DNA of 48,458 bases from Haplomitrium mnioides (lineage: Eukaryota; Marchantiophyta; Haplomitriopsida; Calobryales): assembly GCA_049999725.1 (NCBI GenBank), contig JBNGIS010005706.1:1-48458 (forward strand). The letters run 5' to 3'. A program made the position numbers and the translations under genes. Under the pieces are notes generated by a model. That model was given only the letters and a program-made list of their open reading frames with translations. It was not told where the DNA came from and did no database searches. This document shows positions 19,443-30,411 of this stretch, piece by piece (positions within the stretch are counted from its first letter, which is position 1; each line of letters starts with the position of its first letter).

Positions 19443-20602
19443 GTGGAAGTGGCTGTGACTAGTGCTAGGATGGCCAATCCGGAACTTACTTCTGGGCTTC
19501 GAGGCAGATTAAAATACGAGCCCTTCAAGGGGCATCCAAAGGATGACCCCGATGCATGGCTAGATGACCTAGAGAACACCACGGCAGCTAATGGCGAAAG
19601 CCATGTAAAAATCGGGATCCTGCCAACGCTCTTGAAGGGGGAAGCTCAGCCATGGTACAAGGATTGGCCTGACAATGTTAAGCGGGACTGGCATGCGTTC
19701 AAGGCAGCCTTCATTGCAGAATTCAGAGGGATCGGAGAGGAGATATAGGCACTGATCAAAATGGGTCAGCTAAGGATGAAAAAGAAGGAGTCTGTGAGGA
19801 AATTCTTCCAACGATTCAAGAAGGTGGCACGGAAGCTGAACCCGCTAGCCACAAACGGGATGCTCACGACATAGTTCCTGGCAGCTCTACCTAGGGGAAT
19901 TAGGACCTAGGTGAGACAGACGGATCCATAGACTCTTGAAGAAGCAATCAATGCAACCCGATCCCATGTCAAGGTTGCAATCACCAGTTTCCGCAAGAAG
20001 GCACATGCCAAGTACGAGTCCGATGACTCTTCGGACACTTCGGATAGTGTAGAAGAAACATATGAGAGTTCCAAGTCCTCGTTAGAAAGCGAGAATGAGT
20101 CTGGTAGGAGCAGCTCAGAGGAGGACCGATCATCCCGAAAGAAGAAGAAGAGGAAGGACCTGAAAAAGAAGAAGCAAGCCAAGGAGAAGGAAGTGAATCA
20201 TCACAAGGAGGCCAGCAAAGGAAAGTACAGGAAGACTGAACCCGAACCCAAGGCGAGTAGAAAGCCAAGGAGGAGGGATCGAATTGAAGAGCTGAGCGCC
20301 AAGTTGGAGGCAATGAACATCCTCATGGCAAAGATCAAACCGGAAGGCAAGCCCCTACCCACCACGAGAGTCGAAGTGTGGTGCATAAGGTGTAAGCAAC
20401 ATGGACACTCCCTTCAAGAATGCCCGAATGAGAATAATGTTGTACACTATGTAAGGGAGGAAGCACCGGAGTATGTGAGAGAAGAGGTGGAGTACGTGAT
20501 GGAAGAGGCCCCGGAAACAGTCTATCAGATTAGTGGGGGGCCTCGTACCATGCTAAGCAGGCCAGCGAGGGGAAGCGAAGGGCTAAGGAATTAGTGGAAT
20601 AA
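19443..20602 (+). pseudogene. G1 gag, N-terminal part and first zinc knuckle
   Basis: One reading frame runs from ATG at 19443, with in-frame stops at 19746, near 19872, 19908 and 19929, and finally at 20592. It shows the usual gag capsid pattern: FKGHPKDDPDAWLDDLE, GEAQPWYKDW, WHAFKAAFIAEFR and KKESVRKFFQRFKKVARKL. A Ser/Glu then Lys-rich stretch follows (20020-20280). A CX2CX4HX4C knuckle, CIRCKQHGHSLQEC, lies at 20380-20421. The frame is then cut by the inverted insertion at about 20603 and resumes at 23567. The element is not autonomous. Confidence 0.75.
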
Positions 20603-22540
20603 TAGTTCACCTAGATCATCCAAGCCTCTAGAGCGCCCCGCCCAGCGATTCTTGGCACCCCTCCAGTCCACCTCCACCCCCATTAGCCCCCAGCACGAGT
20701 TCACTCACTTCACGTGATTTCTCACTAGAATCCAACTCCTGCCTTACCTCGTTTGCATTTTCCTTGTCTCGAGATTGCTGGTGCAACTATAGCTTGCTTG
20801 CACATCAGCTCGATCAAAATCGGAGCCCGCCCATGTATACTCCCCCAAGTTTCCACTGCCCCCACGAGTGCTTCCCGTTGAAAGGTTGTTATTCCTGTTA
20901 GGCTCGGACACGGGTGTTGCGACACTTGTTTCGCTGGTCGTTAATCCCGTTAGGCACTGACACGAACGTTGCGACACTTGTCCCACGTGGTTGTTGAATG
21001 ACGCTAAGTACAACGGTCAAACATGAGTGAGTCCGATGAATTTCGCGGACTAAGATTTCGAAGATTCTCACAGAGCCCAAGTCCGAAGAATCCAACGGAA
21101 CCTAGGGTCCGTTTTCTGACTTTTCCTCCGTTGCCACCGTCTGACGCTACATTCAACCTAGAAGTTGGACTGGTGCTTTGACCTTGCTCCAAAGATGACT
21201 AGGGATTCTAATCTGAAGGATCCGACGGACAGGGAAGTCCGAAGGATCTCTCGGACTCCTCCAAAGTGCCACGTGTCAAGGTTGACTTTTTTTCATGCTC
21301 GCCGTCCGACATCGTTTTCCAAGGGGAAGGTGGACCGCCGCACTGACTTGGTTCCATGGTTGACTCCTCTCTAACCCAAAGGATCCAACGGACCCTCCCT
21401 AAGTGCCACGTAATCCGCAAGAGCGCCGTCCGACGCCGTTTTCAAAGGGGAAGGTGGACCGCCGCGCTGACTTGGTTCCGTGGTTGACTCTTCTCTGACC
21501 TGAAGGATCCAACAGACCCTCCCTAAGTGCCACGTAATCAACAAGAGCATTGTCCGATGCCGCTTTCAAAAGGGAAGGCAGATCGATGCGCTAACGTGGT
21601 TCCGTGGAATCCAACGGACTCCGCCGCGCCGCCACGTGTCCACTGAATCTCCCCGAGCTCTTCGAGGATGCCACGTAATCTGAGAGGCTGCCATATTACA
21701 CCATTTTCCACAGAGGAGCTTCACCGTCACGCTGACCTTGGGTTCCGATGAAGACCGCAGAATCTCCGCTTCAGCCACGTTTCCGCTGAAGCTCCGCAGA
21801 CACCCCGGGCCCGCCATCTCTCCGTGAAGATTCGTGGACTCCTTGGGTCTGCCACAACCCTACAGAGACCTGCGGACTCCTTGACGACGCCACATAATCC
21901 GCTGAATTTCGCGGAGTCCTCTGAAGAAGCCATGTTTCTGCTAAATCTCGCGGAGTCCTCCGAAGATGTCACATTTCCGTTGAACCTCACAGACGTTGGA
22001 GGAAGGGGTTGCGGACATCAGTAGACTTGTTTCACGCCAGAGGGATCGAAGCGACCTTCCTTTCTCTCCTTGATCTTTGCCTCTAGTGTGTGGCATCTGA
22101 AGGTTTGCCCCGCATCCTTTCCTTGTCTGCGGCTTCTTCTCCCACTGCCCTCCTTTGACGTCCACCTCGCGCCTCGGATCCTTCAATCTTCCACGTGGCT
22201 GATCACCTCTGGTGACGTTCCTTCCTCCTTGCTAAGCCTTGACTCATGCATTCCGATGACACTTACAAGCTCCCTTCTGCTGCCATAGAATTTGAGTGGT
22301 GCTCCCCTTGTGGGCGGACACAGCTCCCCGTTTCACCCTCGAAGCCCTTGCAAACCCATCTTTAGTCGACCTCCCTCCTCGTCCTTCACCACTCCACTTC
22401 CTTCCTCCGATCCAAGCAATCTACTCTTATGTGTTGATTGAAGTCAATCCGTTGCTTCCGAGGTACCGTAACACTTATAGGAGGGAATTGGTGCCAATGC
22501 CACCTCTAATCTCTTGAATTCTTTGTTAATGCTCCAAACC

Positions 22541-22789
22541 ACTAGCTGATATAACTCCCCTTTCGAGTGTGAAGCGACCCCGCGAACACCCTTCCCCGTT
22601 CCTCAATCCGCCGATTGCCTCCTCCATAGTGGTCATTGACTGGCTTCCATAGTTGCTGAGTGCAATCTCACAAACCCCTTCCATATACTTACACACGCAA
22701 CACTCACACCCCACAAGCTCATGCACACAACACAGCTGCCTGCACTCGCACACACACTCACCCTTGCTGACCATAAATTGCTGATTGAA
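22541..22789 (-). other. Unassigned joint inside the inverted fragment
   Basis: About 250 bases between the RNase H end and the LTR part. It is rich in GTGTG/CACAC words and has no counterpart elsewhere in the window. It may be sequence picked up during repair or the internal 3' end of a diverged copy. Confidence 0.35.
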
Positions 22790-23566
22790 TCATGCTTGGC
22801 TTCTCTCCAAGTCGGAATTGTTGTGCTTCCTCCCGAGTTTGATCTTGAATTCAAAGTTGAATTCATGCAGAAGAAGCACCCACCTTACAATCCGACTGGT
22901 GACATCTCGTTTATTCACCATATATTTGAGTGCATTGTAATCCGTATGGAAGATTGCTTTGTAATGCAGCAAATAATGCCTGAATTTCTTCAAGGCATAG
23001 ATAATTTCCAGGGCTTCTCGATCCGTGGCAGAGTAATTCTTCTCTATGGGGGCCAGTAGCTTGCTGGCAAAATAAATCGGATGATCCCACCCCTTCTCAT
23101 CCACCTAGCTCAGCACCACTCCGATGCAGAAGCCAGACACATCAATCATCACATAGAATTCCCTCCCCCAACTAGGACGCACTAAAACAGAGGTGTTTGC
23201 CAGTCTCTTCTTCAGCTGGATGAAGCTTGCCAGTCTTTCAAGGGTGGCCTCAAAGGTGCTACACCCCTTGGTCATTTGAGTGAGGGACAGAGCTACTGAA
23301 GCAAATTGGTTGATGAATCTTCTATAATATCCAACGCACCCCAAGAATCCTTGCACCTCCTTTAGGCTGGTGGGAAATGCGACATTCATCCAATTGGCAA
23401 TCTTCTCTTGATCCACTTCTATGCCCCTATTGGAAATCCAGTGTCCGAAGAGTATCCCCACCTTCACCCCAAAGAAACATATGCCCGGGTGTAGTCTCAA
23501 CCCCGTCTCTCTGCATCGTTAGAAGGTGAGCCTCACATCCTGCTCGTGATTCTCCAGCCTACCATC
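22790..23566 (-). pseudogene. RT/RNase H fragment in the inverted piece
   Basis: The minus strand starts with GRLENHEQDVRLT homology (23567-23528). It then gives GHWISNRGIEVDQEKIANW, GFLGCVGYYRRFINQFA and TFEATLERLASFIQLKKRL. The RNase H part follows: VMIDVSGFCIGVVLS, then WDHPIYFASKLL, NYSATDREALEIIYALKKF and LHYKAIFHTDYNALKY. The catalytic RNase H acids are retained in MID, DREALE and FHTD. A stop near 23107 separates the two open stretches. It is a close relative of 25780-26540 on the plus strand. Confidence 0.8.
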
Positions 23567-24211
23567 GGCCACCCTGGACAACTATTATGGCATGTTGGAA
23601 TTGTGGCCAACCCGGCCACATTCCCTCTATTTGTTCGGAGCCGCGGAAGAGCGGCTATAGCCAACCACTTGCTTTATACTTCCAGTGCAAAAAAAGGGGC
23701 ATGTGGCAGTCAATTGCCCACTTACCCGAAGGCCCGATACATCCCCCGGACCAGGCACAAATCCTCCTCCCCCCGCCATTGTCAATCTCATCACTTTAGA
23801 AATGGAGGAGGAAGCAGAATTGCCAGGATGGGAGACACCCGCTATCAAAGATTGTTTCTGAGTGGTGACCAGAGCAGGGGCGAAAGCCAAAAAGAAGAGC
23901 CAGAAGAAGATTGAGTGGAAAGCCAAGAAGGGGGTAGCTCAAGCAACCTCATCACAGAGTGACTCGGATTATCATAGGGATAATCCGAAGTGGTTCTATC
24001 CAAAGCAACATGTGAGGAAGCAATTGGAGGCTCTGGAAGCCTTGGAGGAGGAACAAGCAGTGGTGGAGACCTTTACGGAGGTCCACAAAGAGCAGAGAGG
24101 AATCAAGGAGGCCGGGGCAAAGATCGCAGCCTCTAAAGCTAGAACAAAACCTGTCCCATACAACATTCAGACGGATGTGAGGGACTGTCTTTTTACGGCC
24201 ACTGTGGGCTA
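23567..24211 (+). pseudogene. G1 gag, C-terminal part with further zinc knuckles
   Basis: Resumes the gag frame after the inverted insertion with CWNCGQPGHIPSIC (23596-23637, CX2CX4HX4C). A third, damaged knuckle follows, starting YFQCKKRG (about 23675). After frame changes a charged stretch runs from 23862 (KAKKKSQKKIEWKAKK, KWFYPKQHVRKQLEALEALEEE), ending at a stop near 24210. It leads into the protease domain. Confidence 0.7.
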
Positions 24212-24293
24212 ACTCATCAAGGACAGCCCGTTATATCAAAGGCAGCTCCAGGAATTATTGATGGGAGCCAAGAGGAGAAGAAGGCTGCCCTGA

Positions 24294-24641
24294 GTGGGAG
24301 CTCCAACGGATTTGCAGTTGGTGTGTGAGGACAAGGGAGCCCTACAGATCGACATAAAGATCGCGGGGTGCACACTGTCATTGGTGCCCGTAGATAGAGA
24401 GGCAGGAGTAAACATAATGGTGGAAGAGACAGCTCACAAGCTGGGATTCACGGAATTCCAGCATACAACTAGAATTATGAGGCTAGCAGATGGATCACGG
24501 GTGAAGCCATTGGGCTCCCTCCTCCAAGTACCCACTTTCATTGGAGGAAAGGAGTTCAAGCTGAACTATCTGGTCATGCGGCCTGCCAAAGTGTCCTCAT
24601 ACCCTGTCTTGATCGGAAGGCCTTGGTTGTATGGGGTCTGA
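24294..24641 (+). pseudogene. G1 aspartic protease
   Basis: Retroviral-type protease fold: core VPVDREAGVNIM (active-site D with R-E-A in place of the usual [ST/G]-G-[AS]), then FTEFQHTTRIMRLADGSRVK, FKLNYLVM and SYPVLIGRPWLYG. The G-to-E change next to the catalytic aspartate should inactivate it. It is about 115 codons with no stops. The Athila-type spacing before the RT is kept. Confidence 0.75.
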
Positions 24642-25021
24642 GTCATGCACAACTAGAGGAATTCCACATTGGTGTTCCGTCTTGAAAAGACGATAGTGCA
24701 CTACGGACCTGTTCCTCACCTGGGGAAACACAATCTGAGGAGGAGTATGACAGTGAGTGGTACGAGGAGGAAGAAGAGTCGGAATATCACCACTGGGTGC
24801 AGATGGTGAGTGAAGCTACATAGGAGGATCTATTGGAAGAGGGTGTGGTGTCCGTGAACCAAATTAAAATATCCGAGCATATTAGAACAGAGCATCATCA
24901 GAGGGAATCTACGGAAGATTTGGCAAGAGATGAGGACATCAGGACCAGAAGAGAGAAGGGGTCTGAATTGTCTCATCGGATGTAGAAGGCGGGCAGAGGC
25001 GGGTCCGAAGAAACTTCCAGA

Positions 25022-26186
25022 GTGGAGGGAGGATTGCGATTGGCAACTCTGATGACAGAGGGAGACACCCATGGGAGAAATGAGATGGGGGCGGTGCGAG
25101 AAGCCCAACACAAGCAATTGGTGGTCCAAGAAGGACATATATTCTACATAGACTCCCAATTGCCCAGAGAAGTGGAGCGAGCCAGCACTAATCTCCTGAA
25201 CAACTTCAGTGACGCCTTTGCCTGGAGTCACATGGATTTAAAAGAAGTCCCAAGGGAATTGGGGGAGCATCGGATTGACTTGGAGCCAACAACAATCCTA
25301 ATGCGACAACGTCAATACAGAATGAACCCCCGATTCTCCCTACTGGTGAAGGAGGAGACAAGCTGCTGGAGGCATACTTCATCTACCCAGTATTGAACAG
25401 CGAATGGGTGTCCCTCTAGTAGTGGTGCCCAAGAAAGTGGGGCAAGATGGTGAGAGGAAAATCCAAGTGTGCTAGGATTTTTGGAAGCTTAATGAGGCCA
25501 CCAAGAAAGACCACTATTTGTTACCTTTCACGGATGGGGTGCTAGATTTGGTGGCAGAGCAAGAAGTATATAGCTTTCTCAACGGGTACTCCGGGTACAA
25601 TCAAATTTGGATATGAGAAGAAGATTAGCTCAAAACGACATTCACTACGGAATGGGGGGTGTTTGCCTTCAAAAGAATGCCTTTTGGATTGTGCAATGCA
25701 CCAAGTACGTTTCAACGGATGATGATGAACATCTTCCACAACTATCTCAAGAAATTCTTGGAAGTATTCATCAATGACTTTGTGGTGTATGGTAGGCTAG
25801 AGAATCACGAGCAGGATGTGAGGCTCACCCTCCAATGGTGCAGAGAGACGGGGTTGAGACTACACCCGGGAATATATTTCATCGAGGTGAAGGAGGGGAT
25901 ACTCCTCGGACACCGGATTTCTAGTAGGGGCATAGAAGTGGATCAGGAGAAGATTGCCAATTGGATGAATGTCGCATTTCCCACCATCCTAAAGGAGTTG
26001 CAAGGATTCTTGGGGTGCGTCAGATATTATAGAAGATTCATCAACCAATTTGCTTCAATAGCTCTGCCCCTCACTCAAATGACCAAGGGGTGTAGCACCT
26101 TTGAGGCCACCCTTGAAAGATTGGCAAGCTTCATCGAGCTGAAGAAGAGACTGGCCAATGCCCCTATTTTAGTGCCTCCCAGCTAG
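25022..26186 (+). pseudogene. G1 reverse transcriptase
   Basis: The N-terminal part (25022-25396) includes NLLNNFSDAFAWSHMDLKEVP. After stops and frameshifts the fingers and palm follow (25410-25800): KKDHYLLPFTDGVLD, GYSGYNQIWI, MPFGLCNAPSTFQRMM. The catalytic YxDD box is here FINDF (near 25770), with the first aspartate replaced by asparagine. Thumb and connection follow: GHRISSRGIEVDQEKIANW and GFLGCVRYYRRFINQFA. GLCNAPSTFQR, a box ending DDF-like, and RGIEVDQEK are typical of the Athila branch. It is inactive. Confidence 0.8.
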
Positions 26187-26201
26187 AGGAGGGAATTCTA
26201 T

Positions 26202-26804
26202 GTGATGATTGATGGGTCTGGCTTCTACATCGGAGCGGTGCTGAGCCAGGTGGATGAGAAGGGGCGGGATCATCCGATTTATTTCGCCAACAGGCTACTG
26301 GCCCCCGTAGAGAAGAATTACTCTACCATGGATCGGGAAGCCTTGGAAATCATCTATGCCTTAAAGAAATTCAGGCATTATTTGCTGCATTACAAAGTGA
26401 TCTTCCATACGGATTACAATGCACTCAAATATATGGTGAATAAACCAGATGTCACCGGTCGGATTGCGAGGTGGGTGCTTCTCCTGCAGGAATTCAACTT
26501 TGAAGTCAAGATCAAACCCGAGAGGAAGCACAGCAATGCCAACTTCCTCTCCCGAGTTGCTGGACCAATCAACCAGGAGAAGGTGGGTGATGCATTTCTG
26601 GATGAGGACCTGTTCTTCGTGAAAGCTGGGAGGGCCAAGGACTATGCTACTATTACCAAATTCCTCTGTTCCACCCAAATTCCTAAGGACATCAGCAGAG
26701 AGGAAGTTGTTGTATTCCTCATAAAGGTGAAACCATACCTCTTGATCAAAGGAGTATTGCACAAGAGGGGGTATGATGGGATGATTAGATGTTGTCTAGA
26801 GTAG
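26202..26804 (+). pseudogene. G1 RNase H and connection to integrase
   Basis: Continuous open stretch of 200 codons: MMIDGSGFYIGAVLSQVDEKG, DHPIYFANRLL, STMDREALEIIYALKKF, FHTDYNALKY, RARWVLLLQEF-like and KHSNANFLSR. The three catalytic acids of the gypsy RNase H (D in MIDGS, E in DREALE, D in FHTD) are present. This is the least damaged part of G1. Confidence 0.85.
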
Positions 26805-26839
26805 GATCAATCCATAGTGGTAATACGGGCCCTGCATGG

Positions 26840-27175
26840 AGAGGAGGTGGGAGGCCATTTTGCAGCAAACACCACTATCAAAAAAAATTTGGATGCATGG
26901 TACTAGTGGCCTACTTTGCACAAAGATGTGCACTTCTGGGTGAAGAAGTGCGATGCATGTCAGAGAACGGAGAGGTCTCTAGCTAATCAACACCATCCTC
27001 TGGTTCCTATTATTCCCTTGGCACCTTTTGAAAAGTGGGGGATTGATTTCATTGGCCCAATTGCACCCTCCACTCGCATGGGCAACAAGTACATCTTGTT
27101 GGCCACGGATTATGTAACAAAGTGGGTGGAAGCCAAAGCCACTCGGAAGGATGATGCCAAGATGGTGGCTGCCCA
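26840..27175 (+). pseudogene. G1 integrase, truncated
   Basis: Zinc-binding HHCC: GGHFAANTT, one stop in WY*WPTLHKDVHFW, then KKCDACQRTERS. The core begins FEKWGIDFIGPIAPSTRMGNKYILLATDYVTKWVEAKA, where D of GIDF is the first catalytic acid. Sequence homologous to the LTR starts abruptly at 27176, so the rest of integrase and the 3' internal region are missing. Confidence 0.8.
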
Positions 27176-29795
27176 AGATCGGGGGACGCTTCGATCCCTC
27201 TAGCGTGAAACGAGTCTACTGATGTCCGTGACCCCTTCCTCCAGCGCTTGCGAGGTTCAACGGAAACGTGGCATCTTCAGAGGACTCTGCAAGATAAAGC
27301 AGAAACGTGCATCTTCGGAGGACTCTGTGAGATTTAGTGGATTACGTGGCATCGTCAAGGAATCCGCAGGTCTCTACGGGGTTGTGGCAGGCCGAAGGAG
27401 TCTGCGAATCTTCACGGAGAGATGGCGGACCCGGGGTGTCTGCGAGGCTTCAGCGGAAACGTGGCAGGCGCAAGAGGCCCGCAGAGCTTAGCGGAAACGT
27501 GGCTGAAGCGGAGAGTCTGCGGTCTTCATCGCAACCCAAGGTTAGCGCAATGGTCAAGATCCTTTGTGGAAAATGGCGTCATATGGCAGTCTCTCGGATT
27601 ACGTGGCATCCTCGAAGAGCTTGGGGAGATTCAGTGGACACGAGGAGGCGTGGCGGAGTTTGTTGGATTCCACGGAACCACGTCAGCGCATCCGTCAGCC
27701 TTCCTTTTTGAAAACGGCGTCGGACAACGCTCTTGTTGATTATGTGGCACTTAGAAAGGGTACGTTGGATCCTTCAGGTCAGAGAAGAGTCAACCACGGA
27801 ACAAAATCAACACGGCGGTCCACCTTCCTCTTTGAAAATGGCGTTGGACGGCGCTCTTGTGGATTACGTGGCACTCAAGGAGGGTTTGTTGGATCCTTCG
27901 GGTCAGAGAGGAGTCAACCATGGAACCAAGTCAGCGCGGCAGTCCACCTTCCCCTTGGAAAATGACGTCGGACGGCGAGCACGAAAGAAAGTCAACCTTG
28001 ACACGTGGCACTTCGGAGGAGTCCGAGAGATCCTTCGGACTTTCCTGTCCGTCGGATCCTTCAGATTAGGATCCCTAGTCAACTTCAGAGCAAGGTCAAA
28101 GCACCGGTCCAACTTCCAGGTTGAATGAAGCGTCGGACGGTGGCAACGGAGGAGAAGTCAAACAACGGACCTTAGGTTCCGCTGGATTCTTCAGACTTAG
28201 GCTCCGTGAGAATCTTCAGAATCTTAGTCCGCGAGATTCATCGGACTTACTCTCATTTGACCGTTGTACTTGGCCTCATTCAAGAACTAGGTGGGACAAG
28301 TGTCTCAACGTCCGTGTCTGTGCATAACGGGATTAACGACCAGCAAGACAAGTGTCGCAACACCCGTGTCTGAGCCTAACGGGAATAACAACCTTTCAAT
28401 GGGAAGGACTCATGGGGCAGTGGAAACTTGTGGGAGTATACATGGACGGGCTCCAATTTTGATCGGGCTGATGTGCAAGCAAGCTATAGTTGCGCCAGCG
28501 ATCTCGAGACAAGGAAAATGCAAACGAGGTAAGGCAGAAGTGGGATTTCAGTGAGAAATCACGTGAAACGAGTGAACTCACGCTGGGGGCTAACAAGGGT
28601 GGAGGTGGACTAGAGGGGTGCCAAGAATCGATGGGCGGGGTGCTCTAGAGGCTCGAGCGATCTAGGTGAACTCATCTTTGTGGGTGAACTAGAAGCGGAG
28701 GTGGATCGATACGGGGAATTCAAAGGGGATTCGTTCTGTTGAGAATTCGGGAGAGGCTGCCAAGTGGGATCTTGGGGTTGTCTCTGCATTCTTTGTGCGG
28801 GAACATCAACCTAGAGTGCTCAGAGTGCGCTTTGGTGTATCTTTCAAGTGAAGCTATGAAGAGGGTGTCTACGCTAATACCTACACATTGGGGAGAAGAC
28901 TTGCTTGAGGCTTAGGGGTGGAGTGAGCTACCTGCAGTCGGGAGGACTGTCTTCCAGAGGTGGAAGTGAAAGAAATCTTCTTTCGATCGTGAGGAAGTAA
29001 ATCCAGGGCTTCTAGCAATGGAAGTTGAAAACTATGTGGAGAAGGGTGTGTGGGTGTGGGGGCTGATGTGAAGGTTGGAAGGTGGTAAGTGGCTTAGAAG
29101 GGAGGAGTCTGCTGGGAGACCAGTTCCAGTGGTCCTGCAAGGTCCTTGTTTTATTGCAATGCAGGGTTTGAGTGTGTTGTAATTGTGTATATGTTTATTA
29201 GTTAGATTTGCATTTTGCTATCTTGTGCAAGAGACATTTAGACTAGGATTAAATAGGTATCAAGTGAGGCCCTATGACAGCCTTAGTCAGGGGAGTCAAG
29301 TCCATTGACATAGTCTTGTGACCCTAGGGTCAATGCACTCTACTCTTGACTCTTTTTTATTGTGTAGGAAACAACTCATAGTAGAGTAGATAGGATTTAT
29401 ACTTGTACTAGACCTTGTGACAACCTTGAGAGGGGGAGTCCAGTCCCTTGTTATTGTCCATTGGTGCAGGGTCCAATACATTTTTGCCTTTGAAGTATAC
29501 ACAAGGTGGCAGGGTCTAGATTTGGGACCCTTGAAGTACATTGAAAGATTTACACAAGGAATATTGAGGTGGTGTGAATGTGGACTTGGGTGGTGTAAAT
29601 GAATGATCAGATTGTATGCTTATGGGAATGAGGAGGTGAGTAAAGGGCTTGTATGGTAAGAGGGATTTCTTAAAGCCTCAAAGTGATAACTAGATAGGAG
29701 CCATCTCAGAAAAGAACCTTAAGACCTTGAATCTGTCCTCCCCTGTCTTCCAAGTGGCACCTGAGAAGGTTAAGGACAAAAGGAGGGGAGTGATA
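27176..29795 (+). repeat. G1 3' LTR, 5'-truncated
   Basis: Direct repeat of about 16760-19264, beginning at 'gggggacgcttcgatccctctagcgtg' (counterpart near 16768). It ends ..GGGAGTGATA at 29795, one transition from the 5' LTR end GACA. It includes the tandem array (27240-28030) and the G-rich 'gggggagtc' words (29431). No polypurine tract precedes it, because the junction is inside integrase. Confidence 0.85.
27240..28030 (+). repeat. Internal tandem array of the G1 3' LTR
   Basis: Units with 'cggaaacgtgg', 'attacgtggcat', 'gtcggacggcg' and 'ggatccttcgg' cores every 40-60 bases, matching 16830-17560. Copy numbers differ: for example the 'gagtcaaccacggaacc' block occurs at 27788 and 27910. 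Confidence 0.7.
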
Positions 29796-30080
29796 CTTTG
29801 AAGCTTCATTGGAGGACAAGCACTTGAGGAGGGGTTGCTAAAGGAGTGAGGAGGTTTTGGAGAGTGAGAAAGGGTGACAACATGAGGGTGTTGAGAGATT
29901 CTTGAAGTACAAAGTTTGACATTGTTTAAGAGATATTGTTTTGAGAATTTCTCTTATGTATATTCTATAGGAATAGTTGAGTTTTGATGTGTGCAATCGT
30001 ACTTCTATTCTCCTCTCATCTTAAATGTGCACTCAATGTCAAAGTCACATCAGGAGAAATCGGCGAAGAAAGTAGCTTAA
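29796..30080. other. Unassigned segment right of G1
   Basis: About 285 bases not found in the left arm or elsewhere here. There is no useful ORF. 'ctttg' (29796-29800) would be the G1 target duplication, but no clean partner was seen at the G1 left border. Confidence 0.4.
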
Positions 30081-30360
30081 GAGATCCATTCGCGCATGGA
30101 TACTTGAGTCATTGCGTACAAGGACTCTCAAGTGTCCATGCACGCATGGACTCAAGTGTCTATGCGTGTAGGACTTGAGAGTCCATGAGAGCATGGACTC
30201 TCAATTCCATGCGCGCATGGACTCAAGAGCCCATTCGCATAGGAACGTGAGTGTCCTTGCGTGTGGATTATTAAGTCCTATGCGCATGGCATTTAAAGTC
30301 CATGTGCACATGGACACTTGAGTCTATGGGCGTATGGACTTGACAACCTTCACAAACAGT
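30081..30360. repeat. Palindromic-word array, right intron 2
   Basis: About ten units with a period of 25-35 bases, including the perfect palindrome ccatgcgcgcatgg at 30207-30220, gtccatgcacgcatggac at 30134-30151 and tccattcgcgcatgga at 30085-30100. The spacers are 'ctcaagtg/cttgagag', which also pair with each other. It is the best-preserved array in the window. Confidence 0.85.
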
Positions 30361-30411
30361 TCAATACAACTTTAGAAATAGAATTGAAGATTGAGAAAAA
30401 AGAAAACTTAC

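Larger units (their letters stand above)
20603..23566 (-). mobile_element. Inverted fragment of a second G1-type element inside gag
   Basis: Read on the minus strand it contains reverse transcriptase and RNase H sequence (23566-22790), about 250 bases unique to this copy (22789-22541), then LTR sequence (22540-20603) homologous to 16240-18135. Its breakpoints fall inside gag between the first and second zinc knuckles. It is truncated at both ends relative to a full element (the RT starts mid-palm), so it is not a simple transposition product. An aborted self-insertion or a recombination-derived inversion is more likely. Confidence 0.8.

Noticed and set aside
27337-28128. Several overlapping plus-strand ORFs in the G1 3' LTR (124-133 codons).
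   Set aside because: They follow the GC-rich minisatellite units in several frames at once and have no start, domain or conservation consistent with coding.
30081-30360. CRISPR-like array.
   Set aside because: The units are degenerate and palindromic, the spacers are related to each other rather than unique, no cas genes are present, and the context is a eukaryotic intron.
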